NCBI GenBank assembly: GCA_021201665.1
Contig: JAJQEO010000023.1
Location: 43,433 to 107,432 of the forward strand
DNA: 64,000 nucleotides
DNA from: Lachnospiraceae bacterium
GTDB taxonomy: Bacteria; Bacillota; Clostridia; Lachnospirales; Lachnospiraceae
Reading direction: 5' to 3'
In this document: piece by piece, positions 1 through 8,122 of the stretch
Layout: each line of letters opens with the position of its first letter
Numbering within the stretch: position 1 is the stretch's first letter
The notes under the pieces: model-generated
What the model was told of the DNA's origin: nothing
Database searches by the model: none
What the model saw: the letters and a program-made list of their open reading frames with translations, nothing else
Program-made: the position numbers and the translations under genes

Positions 1-1
1 G

Positions 2-1294
2 ATGGTAAACTCCGGCTATCAGGCAAACCCGGGACTGATGATGAAATTCTGCCAGAATTCCGGTGAGGCAATGGACGAGTACCTTTCCGTACTTTCCGAA
101 GAAGACCTGTCCTACATGACGACGGCATTTTATCCGCCGACAGAGCATCAGATGTCTTCCATCGGCGCGTACAAGTTCTGGCCGAGTACCTGCAGCTTCT
201 ACAGCTCTGAGTGCAACCAGACCTACATCCATCAGAAGAACCGCGAGAAGGCGATTGAAGACGGCGCGACGTTTATGTTTTCCACAGAGGCGCAACAGCT
301 GGTGATGGAAGATGATGAGGTCGTTGGTCTGATCGCTACTAACGCGGATGGGGATTATATTAAATTCAACTGTAAGGCAGTCATTCTGGCTACCGGCGGT
401 TTCGGCGCGAACTCTCAGATGCAGCAGGATCTGCTGACTGACCTTGGCGGCTGCCTGACACCGGACGAGTCCTTCTCCGTACTGATGGATTCCGACGGAC
501 GCGGCATCCAGATGGGCTACTGGGTAGGCGGCAAGCTGGATTCCCTGGGCATCCCGACCATGAACGGCAAGCATTATCATCCGGGCTATCCGCAGGGTCT
601 GTGGCTGGACGCGGACGGCAAGCGCTATTGCAATGAGTACTGGGGACCGATCGAGTTCCGCGGCCGTCCGGCACTGCAGATGCAGCGCAGCTTCTATGCG
701 TTCTATGATTCAAAGCTGATTGATTATCTGGCATATTCCGTTCCTTCTCACGGGTCAACCTATGCGGATGAGGATACTCTTGCGGGCGTGGAAGAGGAGC
801 TGGCAAACGCGCTGGCTGCCGGCAGCGAGGGCGTACAGGGCAACGACCTGAGCGCGACCTATACCCGTTACGGAGCGGAGACACTGGACGAGCTGCTTGA
901 TCTGGTTTGCTCCGATGAAACGGTGAAAGCGAACATTAAAGCTTCCATCGAGCGCTACAACGAGCTCTGTGAGGCAGGTTCTGATGAAGACTTCGGCCGC
1001 GAGAGCGAGCTGATGTTCCCGATAAAGGAAGGCCCGTTCTACTGCGACATCAAGGTGCCGGATATCGGCTGGATGATGTGTACCTGCGGCGGCCTGGTCA
1101 TCAACGCAGAGCAGCAGGTTCTCAATGATTACTACAAGCCGATCAAGGGCCTGTTCGCGTCAGGCAACTGCGCAAGCGGACGTTTCGGAACCGAGTATTT
1201 CACCCCGACGCCGGGCGTCAGCCTTGGCACTACCATCACGCTGGGACGTGAGTGTGGGAAATCTGTCGAGAAATTCCTGAATGGGGAGCTTTGA
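2..1294 (+). CDS. FAD-dependent reductase of the fumarate reductase/FAD_binding_2 family, 5' end missing
   Basis: This is the 3' part of a flavoprotein; 430 residues are visible and the gene very probably begins before the window. The N-terminal FAD GxGxxG motif is absent, so the Met at base 2 is probably internal. Family marks are VILATGGFGAN (about residues 127-137), a GKRYCNEYW segment in the substrate-side domain, and a C-terminal FAD segment GLFASGNCASGRFG. That last segment departs from the usual NRLGGN-type ending of succinate dehydrogenases and resembles the many soluble or secreted reductases of gut anaerobes that use organic acceptors such as urocanate, cinnamates or drugs. The acceptor cannot be told from sequence. 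A terminator follows 60 bp downstream, so this is the last gene of its transcript. Confidence 0.85.
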   Translation: MVNSGYQANPGLMMKFCQNSGEAMDEYLSVLSEEDLSYMTTAFYPPTEHQMSSIGAYKFWPSTCSFYSSECNQTYIHQKNREKAIEDGATFMFSTEAQQLVMEDDEVVGLIATNADGDYIKFNCKAVILATGGFGANSQMQQDLLTDLGGCLTPDESFSVLMDSDGRGIQMGYWVGGKLDSLGIPTMNGKHYHPGYPQGLWLDADGKRYCNEYWGPIEFRGRPALQMQRSFYAFYDSKLIDYLAYSVPSHGSTYADEDTLAGVEEELANALAAGSEGVQGNDLSATYTRYGAETLDELLDLVCSDETVKANIKASIERYNELCEAGSDEDFGRESELMFPIKEGPFYCDIKVPDIGWMMCTCGGLVINAEQQVLNDYYKPIKGLFASGNCASGRFGTEYFTPTPGVSLGTTITLGRECGKSVEKFLNGEL

Positions 1295-1353
1295 TCTGAG
1301 CAGTAAAATAATAAATGAATAGGGGACAATCACTTCCCCTGCGCATAAAGAGA

Positions 1354-1385
1354 GCCGCGTCCGGTATTTGCCGGGCACGGCTTTC
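1354..1385 (+). terminator. Rho-independent terminator of the FAD reductase
   Basis: An 11-bp arm gccgcgtccgg pairs with ccgggcacggc across a 6-nt loop, with one mismatch and one wobble, followed by a short T-rich tract. Confidence 0.65.
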
Positions 1386-1465
1386 TGATTGATCTCTCAG
1401 AGGTCAAATTCCCCGCAGTTCTGCTGCATAACAAATTAATGACGAGTGAAGCGAGCCTCGGTCTG

Positions 1466-1485
1466 AAAACCGCAGCTTGCTGCGG
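1466..1485 (-). terminator. Terminator of the radical SAM gene
   Basis: Read on the minus strand, ccgcagc-aa-gctgcgg is followed by TTTTC, just past the stop codon at 1495. It converges on the preceding plus-strand terminator. Confidence 0.6.
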
Positions 1486-1494
1486 GGTCGTTCA

Positions 1495-2607
1495 TTATGT
1501 AAACTCCGTAACGCCAGTATCTGTCAGCAGCCATTTTCCTTCGTGCTGACAGATATCGTTCTTCATCTCCATCTGCTGCAGTGCTTCTCTGGCCTTTTCG
1601 GCAAGCACCTCGCCATATTTCTCCCGAAGCACTGACAGGTCAATTCCCGCCAGACTTATGAGTGCGGAGTGCATTTCTTTATACATCAGGCTTTCATCGT
1701 CCAGCCGAGCGACCTGATTCGCAATCACAGAAAGGTCATCCGAATGATCCAGATACTGCTGGAGACTGTGACCATTCTTATAAGAAACTCCGTCAAGATA
1801 GCTTTCCGCTTTGTATCCGATCCCCAGCCGCTCGGTGCCATTAAGCTCTCTGACTCGGAACTGATTCTCACATCCAGGCTTTGCAAAATCATAAATCGTG
1901 TACTGGCGGTAGCCCAACTCTGCAAGCCGCGTTTTTGCCTGCTGATAAAAAGCAGTTTTTTCCTGTGCTGTACAGACAGTCAGATGCTCCTCTTGCCACC
2001 TGCGGTACAGGGAAGTCCCTCTGCACAGATGCAGCGGGTACAAGGTCAGGTGCTCCGGCTCGTAGGAAAGAACCGAGAGCAGGGAATGCTCCCAGGTATG
2101 CTCTGTCTGTCCGGGGATTCCATACAGAAGCTCAAAACTGCGATTATGCACATCAAAGGTCTTGAGGGCGACATCCACCATCGAGAGTGCTTCATAGCTG
2201 TAAGGCCTCTCCAGCAGAAGATGCTCATTCAAATCCGCCGTCTGCACTCCGAATATCCAGTGATTGACGCCGCAGTCGGGCAATTTCTGCATCAGGGCGC
2301 GGGAGTAGTCGCCCGGCATGGTCTGCAGGGAAATCTGCACATCCTCCGCTAGATGGAAATTCTTCCGCAGCGCCCGCAGCACCTTTTGCAAACCGGATGG
2401 CTCGGCCAGCACCGGACTGCCGCCCTCGATTGAAACTGCCGTCACTTCACAGTCGTCCATATCCGCAGCGGCTGACTGAATTTCCCGCACCATGGCTTCT
2501 GTGTAGGTGCGCATCATCTGCGGGCTGTATTTGCACACGGATTGAGGACAAAAGGAGCAGTGCTTAAAACAAAATGGGAAATTCAACTGCATAATAAGTT
2601 CATTCAT
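1495..2607 (-). CDS. HemN/HemW-like radical SAM protein (coproporphyrinogen III oxidase family)
   Basis: A 370-residue protein with the radical SAM cluster motif near the N terminus: CFKHCSFC (C-x3-C-x2-C, residues 13-20) in the context LNFPFC. The SAM-binding glycine-rich stretch IEGGSP and the HemN-family segment LLYGIPGQTEHTWEHSL are present. The length matches HemW-type proteins rather than true HemN (about 450). The family includes heme chaperones and radical SAM methyltransferases, so oxidase activity should not be assumed. It is transcribed alone from its own sigma-A-like promoter and has a ribosome site (ggaaagg) before the ATG. The next gene upstream ends 164 bp away and is on the same strand. 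Confidence 0.85.
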   Translation of the reverse strand: MNELIMQLNFPFCFKHCSFCPQSVCKYSPQMMRTYTEAMVREIQSAAADMDDCEVTAVSIEGGSPVLAEPSGLQKVLRALRKNFHLAEDVQISLQTMPGDYSRALMQKLPDCGVNHWIFGVQTADLNEHLLLERPYSYEALSMVDVALKTFDVHNRSFELLYGIPGQTEHTWEHSLLSVLSYEPEHLTLYPLHLCRGTSLYRRWQEEHLTVCTAQEKTAFYQQAKTRLAELGYRQYTIYDFAKPGCENQFRVRELNGTERLGIGYKAESYLDGVSYKNGHSLQQYLDHSDDLSVIANQVARLDDESLMYKEMHSALISLAGIDLSVLREKYGEVLAEKAREALQQMEMKNDICQHEGKWLLTDTGVTEFT

Positions 2608-2672
2608 GTGAAGGATCCTTTCCTTTGAATACTGTTTGTTATTTCGAAAAAAGAATATATTTCAATATGTAC

Positions 2673-2701
2673 AGTATAGAATCTAAGAAATCCTTTTGCA
2701 A
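2673..2701 (-). promoter_or_regulatory. Sigma-A promoter of the radical SAM gene
   Basis: On the minus strand TTGCAA, a 17-bp spacer and TATACT, about 65 bp before the start codon at 2607. Confidence 0.6.
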
Positions 2702-2770
2702 CTGTTTCTTTAAATTAAACTTATTTCGCAGGAATTCTTTACTTCTTTGTGGTATATACGAATAATTGGC

Positions 2771-3532
2771 TTAATTGGAATTTAATGCCAAAATCTCTTT
2801 CGCAAAAGCTAAGGCAGCCTCCTCATCTGTAGAATTTAAAAGACATAAACGAACACAAATATTCCTACTGATATCAACCCATGTCACGATTTCATCTGAA
2901 ACAGAGCCGTTTTCATAGGCGGTTCCCCACATGGTCATCTGGGCATAATACAGGGTAATGCCACCATATTCTTCTGTCTGTACTGATCCATAGTGGAAGC
3001 TGTTGTTTACTCCTTCAACTCCATTGGGGTTCCATCCATCATCATTATATGAAAAATAGGATTTCCAGTAGGCTGTTTTTGTTGAGCCGACGCTCACATC
3101 GCAAGATGCTTCTGTATTATCCAAAGAATATTCTACGCTTGCAACTGTATATAATGGATTTGATAATGCATCCTTCCAGGAAACCCCGTGGGGGACTATT
3201 TTCAGCCATTGTGTTTCTTCACTCATAGAGGCTGCCGCCAGTTTTTCTGGAAGATAGAAGTCAAATTTGCCAAGATAAGTGGACGATGCTCTGTAAAAGG
3301 CCCACATTCCGTTTCCGGACTGACCGGCATAAACGGAAAGGCCGGATAGAATCACCAATGCTGCAGCTAACAATGCTGCAAGAACACGCTTCTTTTTCAC
3401 TAAAGTACGGACTGTAACATGCTGCGTCCGCAGCTTATGTTTTCTTCTTATTTCCTCAAAAGAAGATTCTGGTACAGGAAAATGCTGCACGGTGTGAATT
3501 GCCATCTCTTCAAATTCTAAATTTGTCATCAC
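2771..3532 (-). CDS. Single-pass membrane protein coupled to the ECF sigma factor; possible anti-sigma factor
   Basis: A 253-residue protein with a cytoplasmic N-terminal stretch of about 47 residues, a basic KKKR flank, one membrane helix (about 48-69, rich in A/L/V), and an extracytoplasmic domain of about 180 residues without recognisable catalytic motifs. Its start ATG overlaps the stop of the upstream sigma factor gene by 4 bp (ATGA), the arrangement typical of ECF sigma/anti-sigma pairs. No zinc-binding HxxxCxxC anti-sigma motif is visible, so the anti-sigma role rests on position and topology only. It could equally be a regulon member that senses or modifies the envelope. Confidence 0.7.
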   Translation of the reverse strand: MMTNLEFEEMAIHTVQHFPVPESSFEEIRRKHKLRTQHVTVRTLVKKKRVLAALLAAALVILSGLSVYAGQSGNGMWAFYRASSTYLGKFDFYLPEKLAAASMSEETQWLKIVPHGVSWKDALSNPLYTVASVEYSLDNTEASCDVSVGSTKTAYWKSYFSYNDDGWNPNGVEGVNNSFHYGSVQTEEYGGITLYYAQMTMWGTAYENGSVSDEIVTWVDISRNICVRLCLLNSTDEEAALAFAKEILALNSN

Positions 3533-4023
3533 TTTTCCTCCTCAAATTTATTTCGCAGAGTTCCGATTGCTCTTTCATAACGTTTTTTTACACTATGTAC
3601 GGTACGATGCAGTACCCCGGCAATTTCCTGATGGGAAAGCTGCCCCAGCAGCTTTAACCGCACGATTTCACGATCCGGTTCTTTTAATTCATCAATCATG
3701 ACCAGCAGTTCCTTTACACTCAGAATGGAATTCTGATCGTCCGGATTCTCATCTGGAAAAGCTTCAGGAATTCCGACGGTCTCATATTTTTTATGCCGGA
3801 GTTCATCCATGGCAAAATTCCGGGCGACTCGAAACAGCCAGACCTTTTCAGCCTTGTCATTTACAAAGGCCGGATGCGTCTGCCATGCCTTAAAAAAGAC
3901 TTCCTGCATCAGATCCTCTGCCCGGAACCGGTCACAGAGGATCGAGAAAAGAAAGCGGAATAAATCGGTATGATATTTCTGATACAATACTTCAATCCAG
4001 TCATCAGGATTCTCGGGATTCAT
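3529..4023 (-). CDS. ECF-type RNA polymerase sigma factor
   Basis: A 164-residue sigma-70 family protein with only regions 2 and 4. Region 2 includes RAEDLMQEVFFKAWQ (about residues 34-48). Region 4 holds the helix-turn-helix LSHQEIAGVLHRTVHSVKKR (about 130-149). A strong ribosome site (aaggagg) precedes the ATG. It is translationally coupled to the membrane protein behind it. No promoter for it is obvious; ECF operons are often autoregulated through a non-sigma-A promoter, which would not be seen by eye. Confidence 0.92.
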   Translation of the reverse strand: MNPENPDDWIEVLYQKYHTDLFRFLFSILCDRFRAEDLMQEVFFKAWQTHPAFVNDKAEKVWLFRVARNFAMDELRHKKYETVGIPEAFPDENPDDQNSILSVKELLVMIDELKEPDREIVRLKLLGQLSHQEIAGVLHRTVHSVKKRYERAIGTLRNKFEEEK

Positions 4024-4103
4024 GTTGCTGCGCCTCCTTTCCGTGTTATGAACGGTGACAATAGTTACTTTTCTGCTCGCAACTGCGTTGCTCGTTGAAC
4101 ATC

Positions 4104-4134
4104 GAAATTTCCCGGCGCAAGCGCCGCAAATTTC
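4104..4134. other. GC-rich inverted repeat in the 356-bp gap before the Uma2 gene
   Basis: gaaattt-cc-cggcgc is mirrored by gcgccg-c-aaatttc around an AA centre. There is no clear T-run for the sigma-factor side, so it may be an operator, a repeat remnant or a processing hairpin. The rest of the gap, 4135-4320, is AT-rich and holds nothing else recognised. Confidence 0.4.
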
Positions 4135-4320
4135 TTCTGGTCACATTATATAAACGTTTGGCAGAGAAAAAAAGCGACATGTTTTTCAAAATTATTTTTT
4201 GACCCTGAATTTAATTTTTGATTGAAGGGTTTACAATCAATGATCTGGATGCAATAAGCTGTTGCAGGCAAAAAATGGATTATGCACGGATAAATAATGG
4301 ATTGCGAACAACAAAACCAA

Positions 4321-4349
4321 TTGACAAATGGATAAATATTTGATAAAAT
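4321..4349 (+). promoter_or_regulatory. Near-consensus sigma-A promoter of the HTH-Uma2 gene
   Basis: TTGACA, 17-bp spacer, TAAAAT. Transcription should begin near 4356, beyond the upstream in-frame ATG at 4350. This fixes the translation start at 4380. Confidence 0.8.
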
Positions 4350-4379
4350 ATGGGAAATTACAGAAAGAAGATAATTGCC

Positions 4380-5216
4380 ATGACGATAGAAGAAATGAGA
4401 AAGAAAAAGAACGAATGCGGATATACCTATGAACAGATTGCGAGACTGGCTGATCTTCCGGTTGGAACGGTGCAGAAGGTGCTGGGGGGCATCACAAAGT
4501 CTCCGCGCTATACTACCCTGCAGGCACTGCAAAGAGTTTTCGAGGATGAGCGGCAGCCGGCAGCAGAGGCGTTTGCCTATGATTTTGATGGGAGCGATTC
4601 GGATATCTCCCGGCAGGACTCTGTGCACGAGGCATCCTTCGCTTATGCTTCAGACGCGCAATCATATACGGTAGAGGACTATCTGGCACTGCCGGAAGAC
4701 CGCCGTGTGGAGCTGATTGACGGCGTGTTTTATGACATGGCGGCGCCGACCCATATCCATCAGATGCTTGCCACGGAGATCTGGCGCTGCTTTTCGGAAT
4801 ACATCAGGAAAAATCATGGCGACTGCCGCCCGTTGGTCGCGCCGCTTGACGTGCAGCTGGACTGTGATGACAGAACCATGGTGCAGCCGGATGTGATGAT
4901 TCTCTGCGATCCGGACAAGATCCGGCATGGCAGGCTGTATGGCGCGCCGGATCTCGCGGTGGAGATTGTTTCCCGGTCTTCATCGGTGAAGGACGGACAT
5001 TTGAAGTGTTCAAAGTATGAAAGGGCCGGTGTGCGTGAATACTGGCTCGTGTATCCGGAGCAGAAAAAAGTAGTCGTATACTGCTTTGAGAAAGACGATA
5101 TTCCTAAAATCTATGGCTTTACGGCTGCTGTTCCTGTAGGGATCTTCAATGGCTCCTGTGTGGTTGACTTTGCAGAAATCAATGAGTATATCGCCACCTG
5201 GTATGAGCGTCTTTAA
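4380..5216 (+). CDS. Helix-turn-helix protein fused to a Uma2 (PD-(D/E)XK-like) domain
   Basis: A 278-residue protein. Residues 1-55 form a Cro/XRE-like helix-turn-helix (YEQIARLADLPVGTVQKVLG). A linker leads to a Uma2 domain at about 95-270 with the motifs ELIDGVFYDM, VQPDVMIL and LAVEIVS, in which the aspartate and glutamate fit the nuclease-like PD-(D/E)XK fold, and the terminal signature GVREYWLVYPEQK. Uma2 proteins have no settled function; DNA binding plus a nuclease fold suggests a restriction-like or regulatory role, which is inference. The start is chosen at 4380 because the promoter lies directly over the longer reading frame. A second Uma2 protein without the HTH is at 39397. Confidence 0.85.
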   Translation: MTIEEMRKKKNECGYTYEQIARLADLPVGTVQKVLGGITKSPRYTTLQALQRVFEDERQPAAEAFAYDFDGSDSDISRQDSVHEASFAYASDAQSYTVEDYLALPEDRRVELIDGVFYDMAAPTHIHQMLATEIWRCFSEYIRKNHGDCRPLVAPLDVQLDCDDRTMVQPDVMILCDPDKIRHGRLYGAPDLAVEIVSRSSSVKDGHLKCSKYERAGVREYWLVYPEQKKVVVYCFEKDDIPKIYGFTAAVPVGIFNGSCVVDFAEINEYIATWYERL

Positions 5217-5234
5217 AACTATTGTAGCTGTTTT

Positions 5235-5352
5235 GGACAGTATCTCGCACTTCCTGTGAAGTACGAATGATAATGTAAATAGTACAGGAAAAATCCTTCT
5301 CCAGGACGGTATCCTGCACTTCGTATGGGATATATCTCATCGTGTAGCAATT
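5235..5352 (+). repeat. Two degenerate copies of a dispersed repeat of about 45 bp
   Basis: Copies begin at 5235 (ggacagtatctcgcacttcc) and 5304 (ggacggtatcctgcacttcg). A third copy at 34261 starts ggacagtacctcgcacttgc. All include an imperfect palindrome of the kind cgcactt-nn-tgcgaggta. They occupy the 316-bp gap between the Uma2 and ATPase genes. Confidence 0.55.
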
Positions 5353-5532
5353 TTTAATGGACTTTTTCGTATCTGTTGAAGGTATAGACCAATTATTTAG
5401 AATGCCATGCTTAATAAAAACAGGTTGTCATTTTGACAAACTTCCCTTATACTGTTCCTCAAAGAAACACGTGATCTGAAATTGTAGTAGTCGACATGGC
5501 TTTTATACATGGACTCCTTTGGAGGTGAACGC

Positions 5533-7140
5533 ATGGGAAAGTTTTTTAATGTGACTGGTGCATGCAATCCTGCCAGACATTATATGGTTGACCTGAAACC
5601 AAGGCTGAAAAAGATTCGCGAAATGGTGGACGCAGGCGATTACTTTTCTATAAATCGGGCTAGACAGTATGGGAAGACGACCACACTGCGGGCTCTTTCG
5701 GCATTTCTTAAAGAGGATTATACAGTCGTCAGCCTGGATTTTCAGAGGCTGAGCGCTGCGGATTATGCCAGTGAAGCGGATTTTGTAAACGGTCTGGCGC
5801 GAGAAATTCGAAGAGTAACCAGACGCATGAGTGGGATACCGGACAAAATCGTCGAGGTACTGAAAAAATATGCCGGGGAGACAGGTGAAACCGCTGCAAA
5901 ACAGAACTTTAAACTTGCTGAGCTGTTTGACAGCTTCAGCGAATGGTGTGAAATATCCGAGAAGCCGGTTGTTCTGATTATAGATGAAGTAGATACTGCG
6001 TCAAATAATCAGGTCTTTCTTGATTTCCTTGCGCAGCTGAGAGCGTATTACCTGGATCGGGATGTCATGCCCACCTTTCAGTCTGTCATACTTGCCGGAG
6101 TGTATGATCTGAGAAATCTGAAAATGAAGATTCGACCAGAAGAAGAACATAAGCTGAACAGCCCTTGGAATATTGCTGCTGAGTTTAATGTGACTATGAG
6201 TTTTTCAGCGATTGATATTCAGGGATTATTGGAACAGTACGAAGCTGACTATCATACTGGTATGGATACGAAGGGGATTTCGGAATTGATTTTTGACTAT
6301 ACTTCCGGGTATCCGTTTTTGGTTTCGCGTCTCTGTAAAATTATGGACGAGAAGCTTTCAGACAGAGAAGACTTCCATCACGACCAGTGCGTATGGATGC
6401 CGGAAGGAATCCGGGAGGCGGTCAGTGTTTTGCTTTCTGAAAAGAATTCTCTGTTTGATTCTTTGTTTGGAAAGCTGAATGATTTTCCGGAGATGAAAAA
6501 ACAGATTCATCTGTTATTGTTTCAGGGACAGCCAATTGCCTACAATGCGGATAATCCGGTGATTGATCTGCTTCATATGTTTGGCTTTGTGAAAGAAGAG
6601 AATGGAACAATGCAGATCGCGAACCGTATATTTGAAACGCGCCTGTATAATTATTTTCTGACACTGCCAAAAGAGCAGGGAGGAGAAATGTTCCGGCTGG
6701 CCAGTCGGGATAAAAGCCAGTTTATTCAGAACGGATTCCTGGATATGAAGCATATCCTGCAAAAGTTTACAGAGTATTTTGACGATATCTATGGCGATCA
6801 GAAGCAGAAGTTTGTAGAAGAGGACGGCAGACGTTATTTTATGCTGTTCCTGAAACCGATTATCAACGGAACCGGCAATTATTATGTAGAGTCGCGCACA
6901 AGAAATCAGGAACGAACGGATCTGATTGTTGATTATCTGGGGGCGCAATATATCATTGAAATGAAGATTTATCATGGAAACGCTTATAATGAACGCGGTG
7001 AAAAGCAGCTTCTGGAATATCTGGATCATTATCATTTGCAAAAAGGCTATATGTTAAGCTTTAACTTCAACCAAAAGAAGCAGATCGGTGTGAAAGAAAT
7101 CGTGATTGGAGACAGGACGCTGGTCGAGGCAGTTGTATAG
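5533..7140 (+). CDS. AAA-like ATPase with C-terminal PD-(D/E)XK nuclease-like domain (DUF1703 type)
   Basis: A 535-residue protein. Walker A is RARQYGKTT (42-50) and Walker B is VVLIIDEVDTA with D151-E152. The C-terminal region carries a PD-(D/E)XK-like core, D463 in ERTDLIVDY and E476-M-K478 in IIEMKIYHG, followed by the family segment NAYNERGEKQLLEYLDHY. These proteins are common in gut Bacteroidota and Clostridia, usually in several copies, and their role is unknown; a selfish or defence-related function has been suggested by analogy. The start at 5533 is chosen for the perfect GGAGGT ribosome site 6 bp before it. A decayed C-terminal fragment of a relative lies after nth at 59714. Confidence 0.88.
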   Translation: MGKFFNVTGACNPARHYMVDLKPRLKKIREMVDAGDYFSINRARQYGKTTTLRALSAFLKEDYTVVSLDFQRLSAADYASEADFVNGLAREIRRVTRRMSGIPDKIVEVLKKYAGETGETAAKQNFKLAELFDSFSEWCEISEKPVVLIIDEVDTASNNQVFLDFLAQLRAYYLDRDVMPTFQSVILAGVYDLRNLKMKIRPEEEHKLNSPWNIAAEFNVTMSFSAIDIQGLLEQYEADYHTGMDTKGISELIFDYTSGYPFLVSRLCKIMDEKLSDREDFHHDQCVWMPEGIREAVSVLLSEKNSLFDSLFGKLNDFPEMKKQIHLLLFQGQPIAYNADNPVIDLLHMFGFVKEENGTMQIANRIFETRLYNYFLTLPKEQGGEMFRLASRDKSQFIQNGFLDMKHILQKFTEYFDDIYGDQKQKFVEEDGRRYFMLFLKPIINGTGNYYVESRTRNQERTDLIVDYLGAQYIIEMKIYHGNAYNERGEKQLLEYLDHYHLQKGYMLSFNFNQKKQIGVKEIVIGDRTLVEAVV

Positions 7141-7251
7141 ATGGGCTGATATTACAAAAAAATAGCTGAAGCAACTGCGTAGGCGGATAGGAGAGAAAGG
7201 CGTTCAACTGTCCGATTATAGAACGTGCGCTCGCCAGGCGCACTGAGAATA

Positions 7252-7281
7252 CGAGCACCTATATGGGTGCTCGCTTGTTTA
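7252..7281 (+). terminator. Terminator of the ATPase gene
   Basis: cgagcacc pairs with gggtgctcg across a short tatat loop, followed by cttgttt. A second hairpin, gtgcgc/gcgcac, lies just upstream. Confidence 0.6.
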
Positions 7282-7303
7282 CAGCTGTCTGATCTTTTAA
7301 CAG

Positions 7304-7741
7304 TCAATTACAGAACTTCCGCAAATCCGCCTTCAGCCTTTCATACCGCAGCCTTTTTTCTTCTTTTGCAAAATGCACCTCTCTTGACTGCAGCGGATTG
7401 TCTGCATAATCCAGCACTTCGGCTCCAAACTGCTCGCTGGTGAGGTCAAAAACACAATCCCCGACTACATTATAGCAATGATAATTTCCGCCTGGCCGCA
7501 GGATCCCGCGGACCTCGCCGCCGAAAATATCCTGCGCCAGAAAAGCGGTGATGGAACACTGCCCAAGCGTTTTGTTTTCCGGGGTCCAGTCGGAACGCAT
7601 CCTTGGCGCACAGGTGTCCGCGCACCAGATCTCTGATAAGGCATCGTATAAATCCTGCGGCGTCCGGATGCCAGCGTACAGATCTGTGAGCGCGGGGACA
7701 GCCGCGTTTTCCCATCCGTAAAAATTGTATTGCTTTGACAT
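7304..7741 (-). CDS. YunG-like family protein
   Basis: A small soluble protein, 145 residues from the chosen start. A tryptophan and threonine segment is followed by GQCSITAFLAQDIFGGEVRG, then GGNYHCYNVVG and DLTSEQFGAEVLDY. This order (GQC, D-FGG, HxxN, DLTSxQF) resembles the YunG family of Bacillus and relatives, which has a transglutaminase/NlpC-like look with Cys and His but no demonstrated activity. The start at 7741 is preferred over the longer frame because ggaaagg precedes it on the minus strand. It stands alone and converges on the ATPase gene. Confidence 0.65.
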   Translation of the reverse strand: MSKQYNFYGWENAAVPALTDLYAGIRTPQDLYDALSEIWCADTCAPRMRSDWTPENKTLGQCSITAFLAQDIFGGEVRGILRPGGNYHCYNVVGDCVFDLTSEQFGAEVLDYADNPLQSREVHFAKEEKRLRYERLKADLRKFCN

Positions 7742-7782
7742 AATTAATGTTGCCTTTCCTTTTGCGAAATAGTATATCATAT

Positions 7783-7840
7783 GTCCGTACTCGCAAAGCG
7801 AGTATGGACACAGGCAATGTTCCGATTTTCGAAGAAAATC
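7783..7840. repeat. Inverted partial copy of the composite hairpin repeat
   Basis: It contains the palindrome gtccgtactcgcaaagcgag (continued to 7809) and a second hairpin, gattttcgaagaaaatc (7824-7840). The reverse complement of the second is identical to the hairpin in the copies at 18769 and 21736. It sits in the 381-bp gap before the GerA gene; the remainder, 7841-8122, shows nothing else clear. Confidence 0.5.
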
Positions 7841-8122
7841 GAGAACGGAACCGCGCCATCTCCGTCAGGCGATTTCAAATGCGCGGCTTTCATTATTGTA
7901 TCATGACCTGAAAGGAAAGGGCAATAGAAAAATCTCAAATCACAATTGGTGAGAGCCTGCGAAGCAGACAGATCAATTCTCAAAACTATGTATTTGAAAA
8001 AGAATTCCGGGCATACTAAGGAAAGAAATGATTAAGGATTGCTCAAAGAAAAGCGAGCAAAGATAAGCTGTCAAGGGACTTTATGTCGCTTACGATATCT
8101 TAGAATGCCTGGAGGAATCAAA

